NCBI GenBank assembly: GCA_024402505.1
Contig: JAKSTP010000018.1
Coordinates: 1-53,221 of the forward strand
DNA length: 53,221 nt
From: Treponema sp.
GTDB lineage: Bacteria > Spirochaetota > Spirochaetia > Treponematales > Treponemataceae
Reading direction: 5' to 3'
Numbering within the stretch: position 1 is the first letter of the stretch; each line of letters starts with the position of its first letter. The notes beneath the pieces were generated by a model. The model searched no databases. It saw only the letters and a program-made list of their open reading frames with translations, and was not told the origin of the DNA. Below, piece after piece: positions 15,522 through 25,656 of this stretch. Position numbers and translations under genes: made by a program.

Positions 15522-16364
15522 CTAATTTGCAAGAAAAGTTTTTAGACCTTTTGAAAGATGATCTTTTGCGGCTCTCTGTCCAATATCGTAAACTGCCTGA
15601 AGTTTTTCAGGATCTCTTTCAAGGCGAGAAATGTTCAATGGATTTTCAGGTCTGATTACATATGCAATGCCTTTTTTTTCGTATTCCAGAAGTTCTTCCA
15701 CCGACCTGTTATATTCGTTATGACGTTCAGCCATTTTTTCTTTGATTACAGGAGTTTTTCTCATAAGCTGAAGCATTAAAGGATTGCAGGGAGATTTTCG
15801 GTATTCAAGGTTTCTTGTAAGAATAACAACAACCTTATCACATCCATTTTCCAGAAGAAATTTGAATGGAATGCTGTCGGAAATGCCACCGTCAAGATAT
15901 TCTTCTTCTCCAATTTTAACAGGCTTTGAAACCCCTGGCATTGAACCTGAAGCCCGGAGTGTGTCCATCTGATCAAAAACACTGTCAATCTGCACATATT
16001 CAGGATTACCGGTCTTTACATTTGTTACAACCGCATAATATTCCTTTACATTTTTCATGTAGGTTTCGTCATCAAAAACGTCCAGTTTTCTTGGAACATC
16101 GTCGTAGGCATATTTTACACAGACAATATTTCCTTCCTTAAAAAGAGGCTTTAATCCAAGATAATTTTTATCCTGATTGAATCTTTTGTTATAACGGATT
16201 GCCCTTCCTTTCTGGCGGCTGACATAATTTACACCAAAAAGAGCACCTGCACTTACACCTGCAATTGTATCAAAATCTAAGCCTTCATCAAGAAAAACAT
16301 CAAGAATACCTGCCGTGAACATGCCTCTCATGGCACCACCTTCAAGAACAAGACCTGTTTTCAT
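15522..16364 (-). CDS. patatin-like phospholipase (YjjU/RssA type)
   Basis: 280 residues. The family elements are clear: GGAMRG at 9-14 (oxyanion loop), GVSAG at 36-40 with nucleophile Ser38, and DGG at 158-160 with catalytic Asp158. It is a Ser-Asp dyad lipid acyl hydrolase, probably cytoplasmic or membrane-peripheral because no signal peptide is seen. The start overlaps the stop of metH by four bases (ATGA), so it is translated from the same mRNA although its link with methionine synthesis is unclear. Confidence 0.85.
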   Translation of the reverse strand: MKTGLVLEGGAMRGMFTAGILDVFLDEGLDFDTIAGVSAGALFGVNYVSRQKGRAIRYNKRFNQDKNYLGLKPLFKEGNIVCVKYAYDDVPRKLDVFDDETYMKNVKEYYAVVTNVKTGNPEYVQIDSVFDQMDTLRASGSMPGVSKPVKIGEEEYLDGGISDSIPFKFLLENGCDKVVVILTRNLEYRKSPCNPLMLQLMRKTPVIKEKMAERHNEYNRSVEELLEYEKKGIAYVIRPENPLNISRLERDPEKLQAVYDIGQRAAKDHLSKGLKTFLAN

Positions 16365-18832
16365 TTTCCAAAAACCTCTTTTGCATACTGAACAGTGTTG
16401 ATTGCATCCTTTGAATAACGGTCCGCACCAATCATGTCGGCATATTCCTGGGTAAGAACAGCGCCTCCAACACAGACCTTAGTTTCAGGAGAAACCTTCC
16501 GTAAAAGTTCTATTGTTTCTTTCATGGCCGGAACTGTTGTTGTCATAAGGGCAGAAAGTCCTACCAGTTTTATATTATTTTTTACGGCACAGTCTGCAAT
16601 CACTTCAGGAGGAACATCCTTCCCAAGATCAATAACCTGATAATCATAGTTTTCCAGAAGAACCTTAACTATATTTTTACCAATATCGTGGATATCCCCG
16701 TGGACAGTTGCAAGAATTATGGTTCCTTTGGGCTCACCTTTTTTTCCTGTTTTTTCAAGATAGGCCTTAATAACTTCAAAAGAAGATTTTGCTGCTTCGG
16801 CACTCATTAAAAGCTGAGGAAGGAACATTGTCTTTTTTTCAAAGCCCTTACCAACTACATCAAGGCCCGGAATAAGCATTTCATTGATAATGGTAACGGC
16901 TTCAGTATTTTCAAGCAGTTTTTCCGTAATGGAAGCAGCATCTGCCTTAAGGCCTGAAATTACAGCCTGAGTTAATGGAGCGTAGTCTGAAGTATTGGAG
17001 GAAGAGTTCATAGCATTAGATGTGCCGTTACTAGAAGCTGCTGCTGTGGATGCTGGAACCGAAGCTTCAATATTCTGGGCAAAGTTGATGTAATCTCCAC
17101 AGTCCGGGTCAAATCCATAAAGAAGACAGTAAGTTTTGTAAGCCTTCTGGATTTCAAAAGCCAGAGGATTTATGATTGCAGCGCTAAGTCCTTTCTGCAT
17201 GGCAAGACTGAAGAACTGGCTTGTAACAAATTCACGGTTTGGAAGTCCAAAAGAAATGTTTGAAACTCCAAGCACACTTCCAAGTCCATATTTAAGTCGG
17301 GCAGTTTCCACAGTTTCAAGAGTTGCAATGGCTGCCTTTGTATCACTGGAAACACTCATGGTAAGTGCATCAATCAGAATGTTTTTGCGAGGAACTCCGT
17401 AGCGGTCAGCATTTTTTACAATCTTATCGATGATTTTTACACGGCCTTCTGTAGTTTCAGGAATTCCATCTTCATCAAGAGTAAGGGCTACAACAACGCC
17501 GCCGTATTTTTTTACCAGCGGGAAAATTGCATCCATTACTTCCTGTTTTCCGTTTACGGAGTTTACAAGGGCTTTTCCGTTATATCGACGGAGTGCAGCT
17601 TCCATTACATCCGGTGAACTTGTATCAATCTGAAGAGGAATGTCTGTTACACTCTGAAGTTCACTCATTACACGGACCATCATTTCCTTTTCATCAATTT
17701 CTGGAAGACCAACATTTACGTCAAGAATATGGGCACCGGCTTTAATCTGATCAAGGCCCTGCTGAATAATGTAAGGAATATCGTTATTGCGCAAAGCTTC
17801 CTTGAACTTTTTCTTTCCAGTAGGATTGATTCTTTCTCCAATAAGCTTTGGCTTTTCATTTCCACCGATATTTACATATTTTGTATAACTTGCAATTACA
17901 GTGGTATTATTTTCTTCAAGTTTTTTAGGATTAAGTGATTTTATAGCTGATGAAAGAGCCTTAATATGGGCAGGTGTTGTTCCGCAGCATCCACCAAAAA
18001 TAAGTGCACCCTTTTCACCAAATTTCTTCATGCTTTCTGCAAATTCATTAGGACCAACGTTGTAGACTGTTTTTCCGCCAACAGAAACAGGAAGACCTGC
18101 ATTTGGTTTTACAATTACAGGAAGACTTGATACTTTAAGAAGTCTTTCTACCGCGTCCACAAGGTCATCAGGTCCAAGACCACAGTTCAATCCGTAAGCA
18201 CTAACTCCAAGTCCTTCAAGAATGGCGCTCATTACTTCAGGTGTTGCACCGGTAAGAAGACGGGAACTTTTGTCGTAAACGTTTGTGGCAAAAATGGGAA
18301 GATCTTTTCCGGTTTCTGTCATGGCTTCTTTTGCGGCAAGAACAGCAGCTTTTGTTTCGTAAGCATCATTCATTGTTTCCACAAGAACCGCATCAACAGG
18401 ATCTTCAGATTTTAATGCAATGAGGATTGAATTTTTAAAAAGCTGGACTGCATCTTCAAAATCCAGATCCCCCATAGGTTTTAAAAGTTTTCCGCATGGA
18501 CCAACATCGTAGGCTACAAAGCAAAGTGCATTTTCATCTTCTTTTTTATAAAGATCTGCTGCATTCTTTGCATTTTTTATGGCAGCAGGAATAATCTTTT
18601 CAAGTTCATCTTGAGTAAACTTTCCTTTATATGCGCCAAAGGTGTTTGTGCAGACAATATTTGTTCCACTGGCAAAATAGTTATAATGAAGATCAGTGAT
18701 AATTTCAGAATGAGAAAGGTTCCAGTTTTCCGGTAGTTCGCCTGGTTTTAATCCTTTTTCCTGAAGAATACTTCCAGTTCCACCATCCAGAAAGAGAAAC
18801 TGTTTTCCAATAAGTTCTTTTAATTCTGCCAT
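16361..18832 (-). CDS. metH: cobalamin-dependent methionine synthase without activation domain
   Basis: 823 residues. Domains: homocysteine-binding barrel 1-300 with zinc ligands Cys217 and Cys282-Cys283 (GGCCG); methyltetrahydrofolate-binding domain about 325-580; a Ser/Thr/Asn-rich linker 592-616; cobalamin cap about 620-700; and cobalamin-binding domain 700-823 with HGDIHDIGKN, where His715 is the lower cobalt ligand. It transfers methyl from methyl-THF to homocysteine. Full-length enzymes are about 1200 residues; here the S-adenosylmethionine-binding reactivation domain is absent and is encoded by the next upstream gene. AGGA precedes the ATG. Same operon as metF. Confidence 0.95.
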   Translation of the reverse strand: MAELKELIGKQFLFLDGGTGSILQEKGLKPGELPENWNLSHSEIITDLHYNYFASGTNIVCTNTFGAYKGKFTQDELEKIIPAAIKNAKNAADLYKKEDENALCFVAYDVGPCGKLLKPMGDLDFEDAVQLFKNSILIALKSEDPVDAVLVETMNDAYETKAAVLAAKEAMTETGKDLPIFATNVYDKSSRLLTGATPEVMSAILEGLGVSAYGLNCGLGPDDLVDAVERLLKVSSLPVIVKPNAGLPVSVGGKTVYNVGPNEFAESMKKFGEKGALIFGGCCGTTPAHIKALSSAIKSLNPKKLEENNTTVIASYTKYVNIGGNEKPKLIGERINPTGKKKFKEALRNNDIPYIIQQGLDQIKAGAHILDVNVGLPEIDEKEMMVRVMSELQSVTDIPLQIDTSSPDVMEAALRRYNGKALVNSVNGKQEVMDAIFPLVKKYGGVVVALTLDEDGIPETTEGRVKIIDKIVKNADRYGVPRKNILIDALTMSVSSDTKAAIATLETVETARLKYGLGSVLGVSNISFGLPNREFVTSQFFSLAMQKGLSAAIINPLAFEIQKAYKTYCLLYGFDPDCGDYINFAQNIEASVPASTAAASSNGTSNAMNSSSNTSDYAPLTQAVISGLKADAASITEKLLENTEAVTIINEMLIPGLDVVGKGFEKKTMFLPQLLMSAEAAKSSFEVIKAYLEKTGKKGEPKGTIILATVHGDIHDIGKNIVKVLLENYDYQVIDLGKDVPPEVIADCAVKNNIKLVGLSALMTTTVPAMKETIELLRKVSPETKVCVGGAVLTQEYADMIGADRYSKDAINTVQYAKEVFGK

Positions 18833-18862
18833 TTTATTTTCCTAAACCTTCATTAATTCTAG

Positions 18863-19435
18863 TTATTCTTTAATACCAATAAATGCCGTTACAGATTTTT
18901 CCGGGGCCATAATAAGATTTTCCATAAGTGTAAGACCAATTTTTGAGCATGGAAGAAGCCTGAAAAAATCCTTCTGCACTGTAAGAGGTACATCTCCATA
19001 ACCTGGACTAAATCTTGGCTTTGTACGGCCTTTAAACTCTTCATCAATCTTGTGGTTGAAAAAAACAACAAAACTTTCAACAAACATAGCACCGCAGGCC
19101 TGCATTATACCAGCCTTTGCTGCATCCACACCTTGAGTTCTGCGAATAAGTGAATCTACAAGGGGACCAATTGTACTTGCAAAAATCAGGACTTTTGTAC
19201 AATCCTTCATATTCACCGTAAGATCTTTTGATGCATCAATGATAAAAGAAAGTTCGCTGCGGTTAAAAATATCGTAAACAAGCTGGGGTTTTATAAAAGG
19301 CCGCATTTCCTGAGCACATTCTTCCATCATTTTCTGGATATTTTCAGGTGGTTCAACACCACGGGGAAATCCAGCGTAATACCAGAGTTCCTTCTTTACA
19401 AAAGGCACCTGATTACTTTCCATGGAAAAAATCAT
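18863..19435 (-). CDS. methionine synthase activation-domain protein, separate polypeptide
   Basis: 190 residues corresponding to the C-terminal reactivation module of MetH. The conserved core reads RFSPGYGDVPLTVQKDFF near residues 138-155 (R-x-S-P-G-Y-G family motif that binds S-adenosylmethionine), followed by MAPEKSVTAFIG near the end. It should rescue oxidised cob(II)alamin of the MetH encoded 30 bases downstream by reductive methylation. The ATG overlaps the metF stop by four bases; an internal ATG four codons later is an alternative start. Split MetH systems are known in other anaerobes. Confidence 0.88.
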   Translation of the reverse strand: MIFSMESNQVPFVKKELWYYAGFPRGVEPPENIQKMMEECAQEMRPFIKPQLVYDIFNRSELSFIIDASKDLTVNMKDCTKVLIFASTIGPLVDSLIRRTQGVDAAKAGIMQACGAMFVESFVVFFNHKIDEEFKGRTKPRFSPGYGDVPLTVQKDFFRLLPCSKIGLTLMENLIMAPEKSVTAFIGIKE

Positions 19436-20280
19436 CCGAAAAGGCTCCTTACAGCTTCATTGATGCGGCGTGCTACGTAAGGATTGTTCATTGTGTAAAG
19501 ATGAATGCCGTCTACGCCGTTTGTTACAAGATCTACAATCTGATCAATGGCATAGGCAATTCCGGCATCTCGGATAGCTTCAGGACTGTCACCAAAACGG
19601 TCCATCATTTTTGTAAACTTTTTAGGAAGTTCTGCGTTTGTAAGGCTTACCATGCGCTCAATGGATTTTTTGTTTGTACAAGGCATGATTCCGGCTTCAA
19701 CTGGAGCACGAACTCCGGCAAGGCGGGCACGTTCATTGAAACGGTAAAATTTTTCATTATCAAAGAAAAGCTGTGAAATAAAGTGAGTTGCCCCGGCTTC
19801 TGCTTTGGCCTTAAGTGCATCAATATCCTGGAAAAGGTCCTGACTTTCAGGGTGAAGTTCCGGATAACAGGCACCATAAATCTTAAACTGGCCTTCTTTG
19901 TCAAAATCTTTTATAAAACTGATAAGATCACAGGCACGGGTAAAATCGTTTTTTGGTTCAACCCCAGGCACTCTATCTCCACGAAGAGCTAAAATGTTTT
20001 TAATGCCTGCATTACGAAACTGGGTAAGAACATCTGTACAGTCTTCTTTTGTCATGTTGATGGCAGGAAGATGGCATACACTTTCTACACCACAAACGTC
20101 TTTAATACGGCTTGCAATTTTTAAGGTGTTGTCACAGTTGGAAGAACCACCGGCACCAAAAGTTACCGAAATGAAATCTGGTTTCAGGTCTTTAAGATCA
20201 TCAAGAGTATTGTAAATGCCTTCAATAGGCATGTCTTTTTTTGGAGGAAATACTTCAAAAGAAAATAATGTCTTTTTCAT
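19432..20280 (-). CDS. metF: methylenetetrahydrofolate reductase
   Basis: 282 residues, the standard single-domain flavoprotein length. FSVTFGAGGS-type sequence (ISVTFGAGGSSN near 38-49) and the NILALRGDRVPG stretch near 94-105 are hallmark substrate and FAD contacts; HFISQLFFDNEKF lies near 168-180. It reduces methylene-THF to methyl-THF, the methyl donor for the MetH encoded two genes downstream. It is the first gene of the metF-activation-metH-patatin operon. TATACT lies six bases before the ATG without a Shine-Dalgarno, so the operon may begin with a leaderless start rather than read-through from the radical SAM gene 23 bases upstream. Confidence 0.95.
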   Translation of the reverse strand: MKKTLFSFEVFPPKKDMPIEGIYNTLDDLKDLKPDFISVTFGAGGSSNCDNTLKIASRIKDVCGVESVCHLPAINMTKEDCTDVLTQFRNAGIKNILALRGDRVPGVEPKNDFTRACDLISFIKDFDKEGQFKIYGACYPELHPESQDLFQDIDALKAKAEAGATHFISQLFFDNEKFYRFNERARLAGVRAPVEAGIMPCTNKKSIERMVSLTNAELPKKFTKMMDRFGDSPEAIRDAGIAYAIDQIVDLVTNGVDGIHLYTMNNPYVARRINEAVRSLFG

Positions 20281-20286
20281 TGCTTA

Positions 20287-20292
20287 AGTATA
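20287..20292 (-). promoter_or_regulatory. -10-like box (TATACT) of the metF operon
   Basis: TATACT on the minus strand, six bases, then ATG at 20280. A weak TTCATA -35-like box lies 17 bases further at 20310-20315, inside the end of the upstream gene. Confidence 0.4.
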
Positions 20293-20303
20293 GCAGATTA
20301 CAG

Positions 20304-21965
20304 TTATTTTATGAAGTCGTAAGAAAAATCCTGTTTGATTCTGATGCGGCACTTTTTTCGCCGGGCGTATTTTACAAACTGTCTTATATCCTGAGCCATG
20401 GGACTTGCCGTATCATCAGGATCATAATCCAGGGAAACTACAACTGATTTTTCACCGTCTGTAATTTTTGAAAAGGCACCGTTTAAAATCACAATGCTTT
20501 TTACAGCCGCTGAATATTGATTCAGTCCTTTTTGATTCAAAAGGTCGGAAATAAAATCAAGCTGGGTTTTCTGAATTCCGTCAAAAGAAGTTTTGCAAAG
20601 AAGATCAGTTTTTTTCTTCATTGCCCAGGATAAAAATTCTTTGATAAGGACAGAAGGCTGCATTTTTAGCAAGGCGCACAAAGCCATGAACCATGGAACG
20701 GCCCTTCCGTCATTGTAAAAATAATTACAGGCGTTGGAAAAATCCTGAGCTTTTGCAAGATCTTCTTTACCAAAGGTTGGCGTACTTAAAATTCGGTACG
20801 GGGCCTTTTCCTGAAAAACAAGTCCAAAATCCTTTGCCTGATCAAAAAGCATGGTTCCTGGAAGAACTGAAAGACAGAAGGTTTCAAGGTTATTTGGATA
20901 AAGTTTTAAGGCAAAATCAACGGAATTAAAAAATCCTGAAAGATTGTCCCCAGGAAGTCCAAAAATCAGGTCAAAGCCAAAAATTACCCCTGCATCATTA
21001 AGAAAGCCAATATTACGTGTAAAAATCTGGCGGTCAAAGGTGCGGTTTACATTCTTTAAAACCTTTTCATTTGTACTTTGAAGACCAAACTGAAGACAGC
21101 AAGGAATTTTTGTAAAGGCCTTAGCCATTTCCCGGTCAATGAATTCAGCACGAGCTTCAAAATAATAAAAAGTATTTGGAGTTTTTTTTGCAATAAGTTT
21201 CAGAATTTCCAGGGCACGTTTTTTATCTGCATTGTATGTTGGATCAAGAACAAAAACCTGACGCACCTTCTTCTGTCGGAAAAGTTCCAGTTCCTTTTCA
21301 ATCTTCTCCATGGGAAAATATTTTACTTTTTTTGATCCCTTGCTTTCAAAACAATATGAACATTTAAACGGACAGCCTCTGGAAAGTTCCCAAAGTGCAC
21401 CGCCCTGAAAATCATCGGGATTAACAGTTCCGTCAAGGTAAGGACCGGGATAACACCAGGACATAAGTTCTTCACGGGCAATCTCCCTGTTTTCAGGATT
21501 TACACTGGTTTCATCTTTTGAAAGAAGCTTATACAGAAGATCGGAATTCTGTTTTTCCCCTTCACCGCTTATGGTGTAATCAAAACCTTTCATTCCCAAA
21601 GGATTTGCAGTAACTTCAGGACCACCGCATATTGTTACACAATCAGGACTATTCTCTTTAAGGATTTTAGCAGCATCTTCGCTTTCCCTGTGATTCCAGA
21701 CATAAACCGAAAAACAGGCAAAATCCACTTTGGAAGATCCGCTTCCTTCCGCAATTTTATGTGCAATTAATTTTCCAACAGTGCCTTCTTTTTCTGCTTT
21801 AATATAAGCTTCATCTTCTTTTGAAAGCCAAACAAGTTTAACATCAAGCTTATCTTTCAACCGTGGATCATTTTTTACTGCAGAAGCAACACAGGCAGCT
21901 CCAAGAGGAATGCTTTGAGGAGAAGTTTCTATAAGCAATGTAAAAAAAACACAGGATTTTTTCAA
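20304..21965 (-). CDS. B12-binding-domain radical SAM protein
   Basis: 553 residues. Residues about 1-150 form a cobalamin-binding-like Rossmann domain (GGPEVTANP at 114-122, SGEGE at 133-137). The radical SAM cluster ligands are Cys198, Cys202 and Cys205 in GCPFKCSYC. A C-terminal region beyond residue 400 resembles the DUF4080 extension common in this group. The product is unknown; such enzymes do methylations and rearrangements in anaerobes. The start is TTG with GAGG six bases upstream; no ATG sits in this position. It follows mfd by nine bases. Its placement beside cobalamin-dependent methionine synthesis is suggestive only. Confidence 0.8.
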   Translation of the reverse strand: MKKSCVFFTLLIETSPQSIPLGAACVASAVKNDPRLKDKLDVKLVWLSKEDEAYIKAEKEGTVGKLIAHKIAEGSGSSKVDFACFSVYVWNHRESEDAAKILKENSPDCVTICGGPEVTANPLGMKGFDYTISGEGEKQNSDLLYKLLSKDETSVNPENREIAREELMSWCYPGPYLDGTVNPDDFQGGALWELSRGCPFKCSYCFESKGSKKVKYFPMEKIEKELELFRQKKVRQVFVLDPTYNADKKRALEILKLIAKKTPNTFYYFEARAEFIDREMAKAFTKIPCCLQFGLQSTNEKVLKNVNRTFDRQIFTRNIGFLNDAGVIFGFDLIFGLPGDNLSGFFNSVDFALKLYPNNLETFCLSVLPGTMLFDQAKDFGLVFQEKAPYRILSTPTFGKEDLAKAQDFSNACNYFYNDGRAVPWFMALCALLKMQPSVLIKEFLSWAMKKKTDLLCKTSFDGIQKTQLDFISDLLNQKGLNQYSAAVKSIVILNGAFSKITDGEKSVVVSLDYDPDDTASPMAQDIRQFVKYARRKKCRIRIKQDFSYDFIK

Positions 21966-21974
21966 AAGAGGCCT

Positions 21975-24900
21975 CTACAAAAGTTTGCTGAGTTTTTCTC
22001 TGATAAACTCTGATTTTTCTTTAAGTCCGATTTTTCCAAGTTTTATAAAAATAAAGGTTGGCTGGTCAGGCTTAAGATAGATTGTTCCCGGGTTATCATG
22101 GATCAGGCTCATAAGTTTATCTACAGAAATGCTTGAAACCCGGCCAAATTCAATCTTCACTTCCCCCATTCTTTCCTTGATGGAATTAATCTTAAGTTTC
22201 TTACAGATAATCCTGATTTCGGCCAGGGCTAAAAGACTTGAAACTTCATCTGGAATAGGACCAAATCGGTCATCAAGTTCGCCAAGAAGATTTTCAAACT
22301 CAGCATCGGTCATAACAGCTGCAATCTTCTTGTAAATTTCCATCTTGATCTGAGGATTTGTAATGTAAGAATCAGGAATAAAGCCAGTGTATTCCATTTC
22401 CATAAGAACATCGCTCTGGGCTTCAAAATCCTTGGCCATGGTAAGTCGCTGAACTGCCTCATTCAAAAGCCGCACGTACATATCAAAACCAACGGCATAA
22501 ACGTCACCGCTCTGATCTTTTCCAAGAAGATTTCCTGCTCCTCGAATTTCCATATCTTTCATGGCAATTTTAAAGCCTGAACCAAGTTCCGTAAAATCAG
22601 AAATAACCTGAAGTCGTTTCATGGCAACTTCGGAAAGTGCCTTGTTTTCAGGATATAAAAGATATGCGTAAGCCTTCCTGTCACTTCGGCCAACACGTCC
22701 ACGAAGCTGATAAAGCTGGGAAACACCGTACATATCAGCCCGGTCAATAATGATGGTATTTACGTTTGGAATATCAATACCGTTTTCAATAATAGTTGTT
22801 GCCACAAGTACATGGAAGGCACCGTTCTTAAAGCGATGGAAAATATCGTCAAGTTCATCAGAACTCATCTGACCGTGAGCTGTATCAACAAGAACTTCAG
22901 GACAGATCTGTTCCAGGCGGCGGCGAACCTCGTGAAGACTTTCAACCCTGTTATGAAGATAGAAAATCTGTCCGCCCCGGTCAATTTCCTGCCTGATTGC
23001 TCGGGCAATTCTGTCTTCCGAATATGCATCAATAACCGTTTCAATTGGCTGACGGTTTTGAGGCGGTGTTGTAAGAAGGCTCATATCCCTGATTTTCAGA
23101 AGACTCATGTGAAGTGTTCGAGGAATTGGAGTGGCACTCATGGTAAGACAGTCAATGTTATTTTTAAGAACCTTAAGTTTTTCCTTATCCTTTACACCAA
23201 AACGCTGCTCTTCATCAATAATCATAAGTCCAAGATTCTTGAAAACAACATCTTTCTGAATAATACGGTGGGTACCAACAAGAACATCAACTTCACCAAG
23301 CTGAACTTTAAGAAGAATCTTTTTTGCTTCCCCAGGAGTAACAAATCGTGAAAGACGGGCTATCCGCACCGGAAAGTTTTTGAATCGTTCAACACAGTTA
23401 TCATAGTGCTGCTCTGCAAGAATTGTGGTAGGTGCAAGGAAAGCAACCTGTTTACCGCCCATTACAGCCTTGAAAGCAGCCCTCATGGCCATTTCAGTTT
23501 TACCGTAACCAACATCGCCGCACACAAGACGGTCCATTGGAGTGGTACTTTCCATATCCCTTTTAATATCTTCAGTTACAGTTATCTGATCGGGAGTGTC
23601 TTCATATGGGAAACTTGCTTCAAAAGCAGCCTGCCATTCAGTTTCTTTAGGGAAAGCAAAACCTACGCTGGCTTTTCGTCGAGAGTAAAGATCAATAAGT
23701 TTCTGGGCAATATCTTCAACAGCCTTTGCAACCTTGTTTTTACGGTTTTCCCAGGATTTACTTCCAATGCGGTCGAGACGAGGATGTTCCCCTTCATTTC
23801 CAATATATCTTTGAACAAGATTTACCTGCTCAATTGGAACAAAGGCATATTCCTGTTCAGCGTATTCAAGTTTTACATAATCCCTTTCGTTACCTAAAGA
23901 TTTTACACGTTCAATTCCATGAAACTTACCGATTCCCCACTGAACGTGAACAACATAATCTCCCGGCTGCAGTTCCACAAAGGTGTCGATTGCCTGACTT
24001 TTAGCTCGGCTTGTAGCTTTTGGAGTGTATTTTCGTCTTCCAAAAATTTCATTTTCCTGAACAATTAAAAGACGGATGTCTGAAACAGCAAAACCAGCAG
24101 TAAGAGGAGATGAAAGAAGCTTTAATGGATTTTTAGGCTTGTAAGTTTCATCACCGGTTGTGTATTTTTTAAGGATTTCATTGATTCGAAGACTCTGATT
24201 TTCATTATCGGCGTAAACAAAAATGGTCCAGTTGTCTTCAATAAGCTTTTCAACTTCCTCTTTAAAATAGTTCAAATTGCCAAAAAAACTTCTTGATGCA
24301 TCTACATCCAGGTGAAGAACTGTCTTCTCTTCTTCAGTTTCCCTAGATACTGTACGGAAAAGCAGACTATTTGAGAATTTTTCTACCTGTTTTTCAAAGT
24401 CCAGAAGCAGCATATGAGGCGGCAGAACAGGAAATTCCAGGCGGGATTTATGATACATGGCTGAATATTCACGGCTGATAGTAAGAACCGCATTCAGCAT
24501 CTTGTCATAATCATAAAAAAGAACCGGAGACCTTTCATCAATATAATCAAAAAGCGTGTATTCACGGTCCCACAAAAAATCGTAAAAGAACTCCTCACCT
24601 TCACATTCACAGCCGGCAGAAAGTTCTGAAAGCATTCTCTTTTTATTTTCCAAAGCTTTATCGGTAAAAGGAAGATGAACACCACCCGCACCACCAGAAA
24701 GTATATCCTTATCGGAAATCACCTGATTTACAGAACTTGCCTGATATTTATCAAGTTCAGCAGAAGCCTTTTGAACAAGTTCATCAGTCCACACCACTTC
24801 CTTCATTGGATATACCAGAAGATGATCAATTGAAGAAAGGGTCATCTGGTTATCCTGATCAAAATACTTAAGACTTTCTATCTGATCAAAATCAAAAAGG

Positions 24901-25598
24901 ATTCGGACAGGATTTTCTTCACATGGAAGGAAAACATCAAGAACTTCACCCCGTAAAGAATATTCACCACGACAGGAAACACGAGGAACCCTAAGATAAC
25001 CAAGTTCTGTGAGTTTTTTTGAAATATTTACAGGATCAAAAGAATTGCCTTTATTAATGGAAAAACTTTTTTCAAAAAGATAATCAGGTGGCGGAAGTTT
25101 TGAAATAAACGCCCTTTCTGTAAAAATAAAAACTCTTGTATGCTGTTCAAAAGTAATCACTTCATTTCGACGGATTAACTTTGAAAGAACACCGGCACGC
25201 TGACCAAAAACAATGGATCCACGGCTGGCAGGACGATAAGGAACAGTTGCCCACCAGGGAAACACAAATACTTCACATTCCGGAAAAACCACAGAAAGAT
25301 CGTTTTTAATGTTTTCAGCTTCATATTCAGTAGGAACAACAACTATTAAATCTGATGAAAAATCCCGTAAAGTCTCTCTTGCCGAGGCGGATGAATCTTT
25401 ATACTGAGAATATTGAAGGCTTTTGGAATGAGTTTTAGCAGAAAGTTCACGAAGAAAAAAACTGAAGAAACTTCCGGAACAGCCTGAAATCTCCATGGCT
25501 TTTTCTGCATCAACAGCGGTAATACTGTCCAGTACCGATCCAAGAGAAGTCCATTTGTGGATAAGATTATTAACAGAAGTTTGTTGTGAAGTCTTCAT
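21975..25598 (-). CDS. mfd: transcription-repair coupling factor
   Basis: 1207 residues, normal length. The order is: UvrB-homology/UvrA-interacting region 1-400, RNA polymerase-interaction domain about 540-600 (PGDYVVHVQWGIGKFHG at 545-561), and RecG-like translocase with Walker A GDVGYGKT at 694-701, DEEQ at 795-798, and later motifs GRVGRSDRKAYAYLLYP. It removes RNA polymerase stalled at lesions and recruits UvrA. No Shine-Dalgarno is obvious before the ATG. It diverges from the secreted protein at 25657 and leads the long minus-strand run. Confidence 0.97.
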   Translation of the reverse strand: MKTSQQTSVNNLIHKWTSLGSVLDSITAVDAEKAMEISGCSGSFFSFFLRELSAKTHSKSLQYSQYKDSSASARETLRDFSSDLIVVVPTEYEAENIKNDLSVVFPECEVFVFPWWATVPYRPASRGSIVFGQRAGVLSKLIRRNEVITFEQHTRVFIFTERAFISKLPPPDYLFEKSFSINKGNSFDPVNISKKLTELGYLRVPRVSCRGEYSLRGEVLDVFLPCEENPVRILFDFDQIESLKYFDQDNQMTLSSIDHLLVYPMKEVVWTDELVQKASAELDKYQASSVNQVISDKDILSGGAGGVHLPFTDKALENKKRMLSELSAGCECEGEEFFYDFLWDREYTLFDYIDERSPVLFYDYDKMLNAVLTISREYSAMYHKSRLEFPVLPPHMLLLDFEKQVEKFSNSLLFRTVSRETEEEKTVLHLDVDASRSFFGNLNYFKEEVEKLIEDNWTIFVYADNENQSLRINEILKKYTTGDETYKPKNPLKLLSSPLTAGFAVSDIRLLIVQENEIFGRRKYTPKATSRAKSQAIDTFVELQPGDYVVHVQWGIGKFHGIERVKSLGNERDYVKLEYAEQEYAFVPIEQVNLVQRYIGNEGEHPRLDRIGSKSWENRKNKVAKAVEDIAQKLIDLYSRRKASVGFAFPKETEWQAAFEASFPYEDTPDQITVTEDIKRDMESTTPMDRLVCGDVGYGKTEMAMRAAFKAVMGGKQVAFLAPTTILAEQHYDNCVERFKNFPVRIARLSRFVTPGEAKKILLKVQLGEVDVLVGTHRIIQKDVVFKNLGLMIIDEEQRFGVKDKEKLKVLKNNIDCLTMSATPIPRTLHMSLLKIRDMSLLTTPPQNRQPIETVIDAYSEDRIARAIRQEIDRGGQIFYLHNRVESLHEVRRRLEQICPEVLVDTAHGQMSSDELDDIFHRFKNGAFHVLVATTIIENGIDIPNVNTIIIDRADMYGVSQLYQLRGRVGRSDRKAYAYLLYPENKALSEVAMKRLQVISDFTELGSGFKIAMKDMEIRGAGNLLGKDQSGDVYAVGFDMYVRLLNEAVQRLTMAKDFEAQSDVLMEMEYTGFIPDSYITNPQIKMEIYKKIAAVMTDAEFENLLGELDDRFGPIPDEVSSLLALAEIRIICKKLKINSIKERMGEVKIEFGRVSSISVDKLMSLIHDNPGTIYLKPDQPTFIFIKLGKIGLKEKSEFIREKLSKLL

Positions 25599-25656
25599 AT
25601 TTTAATTAAAATAACCGATAATATAGTAAGAAAATAAAACATTCAGGAGAAAAGCT

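Noticed and set aside
23406..23897. 163-residue plus-strand ORF
   Set aside because: It lies wholly inside mfd on the opposite strand and resembles no protein family.
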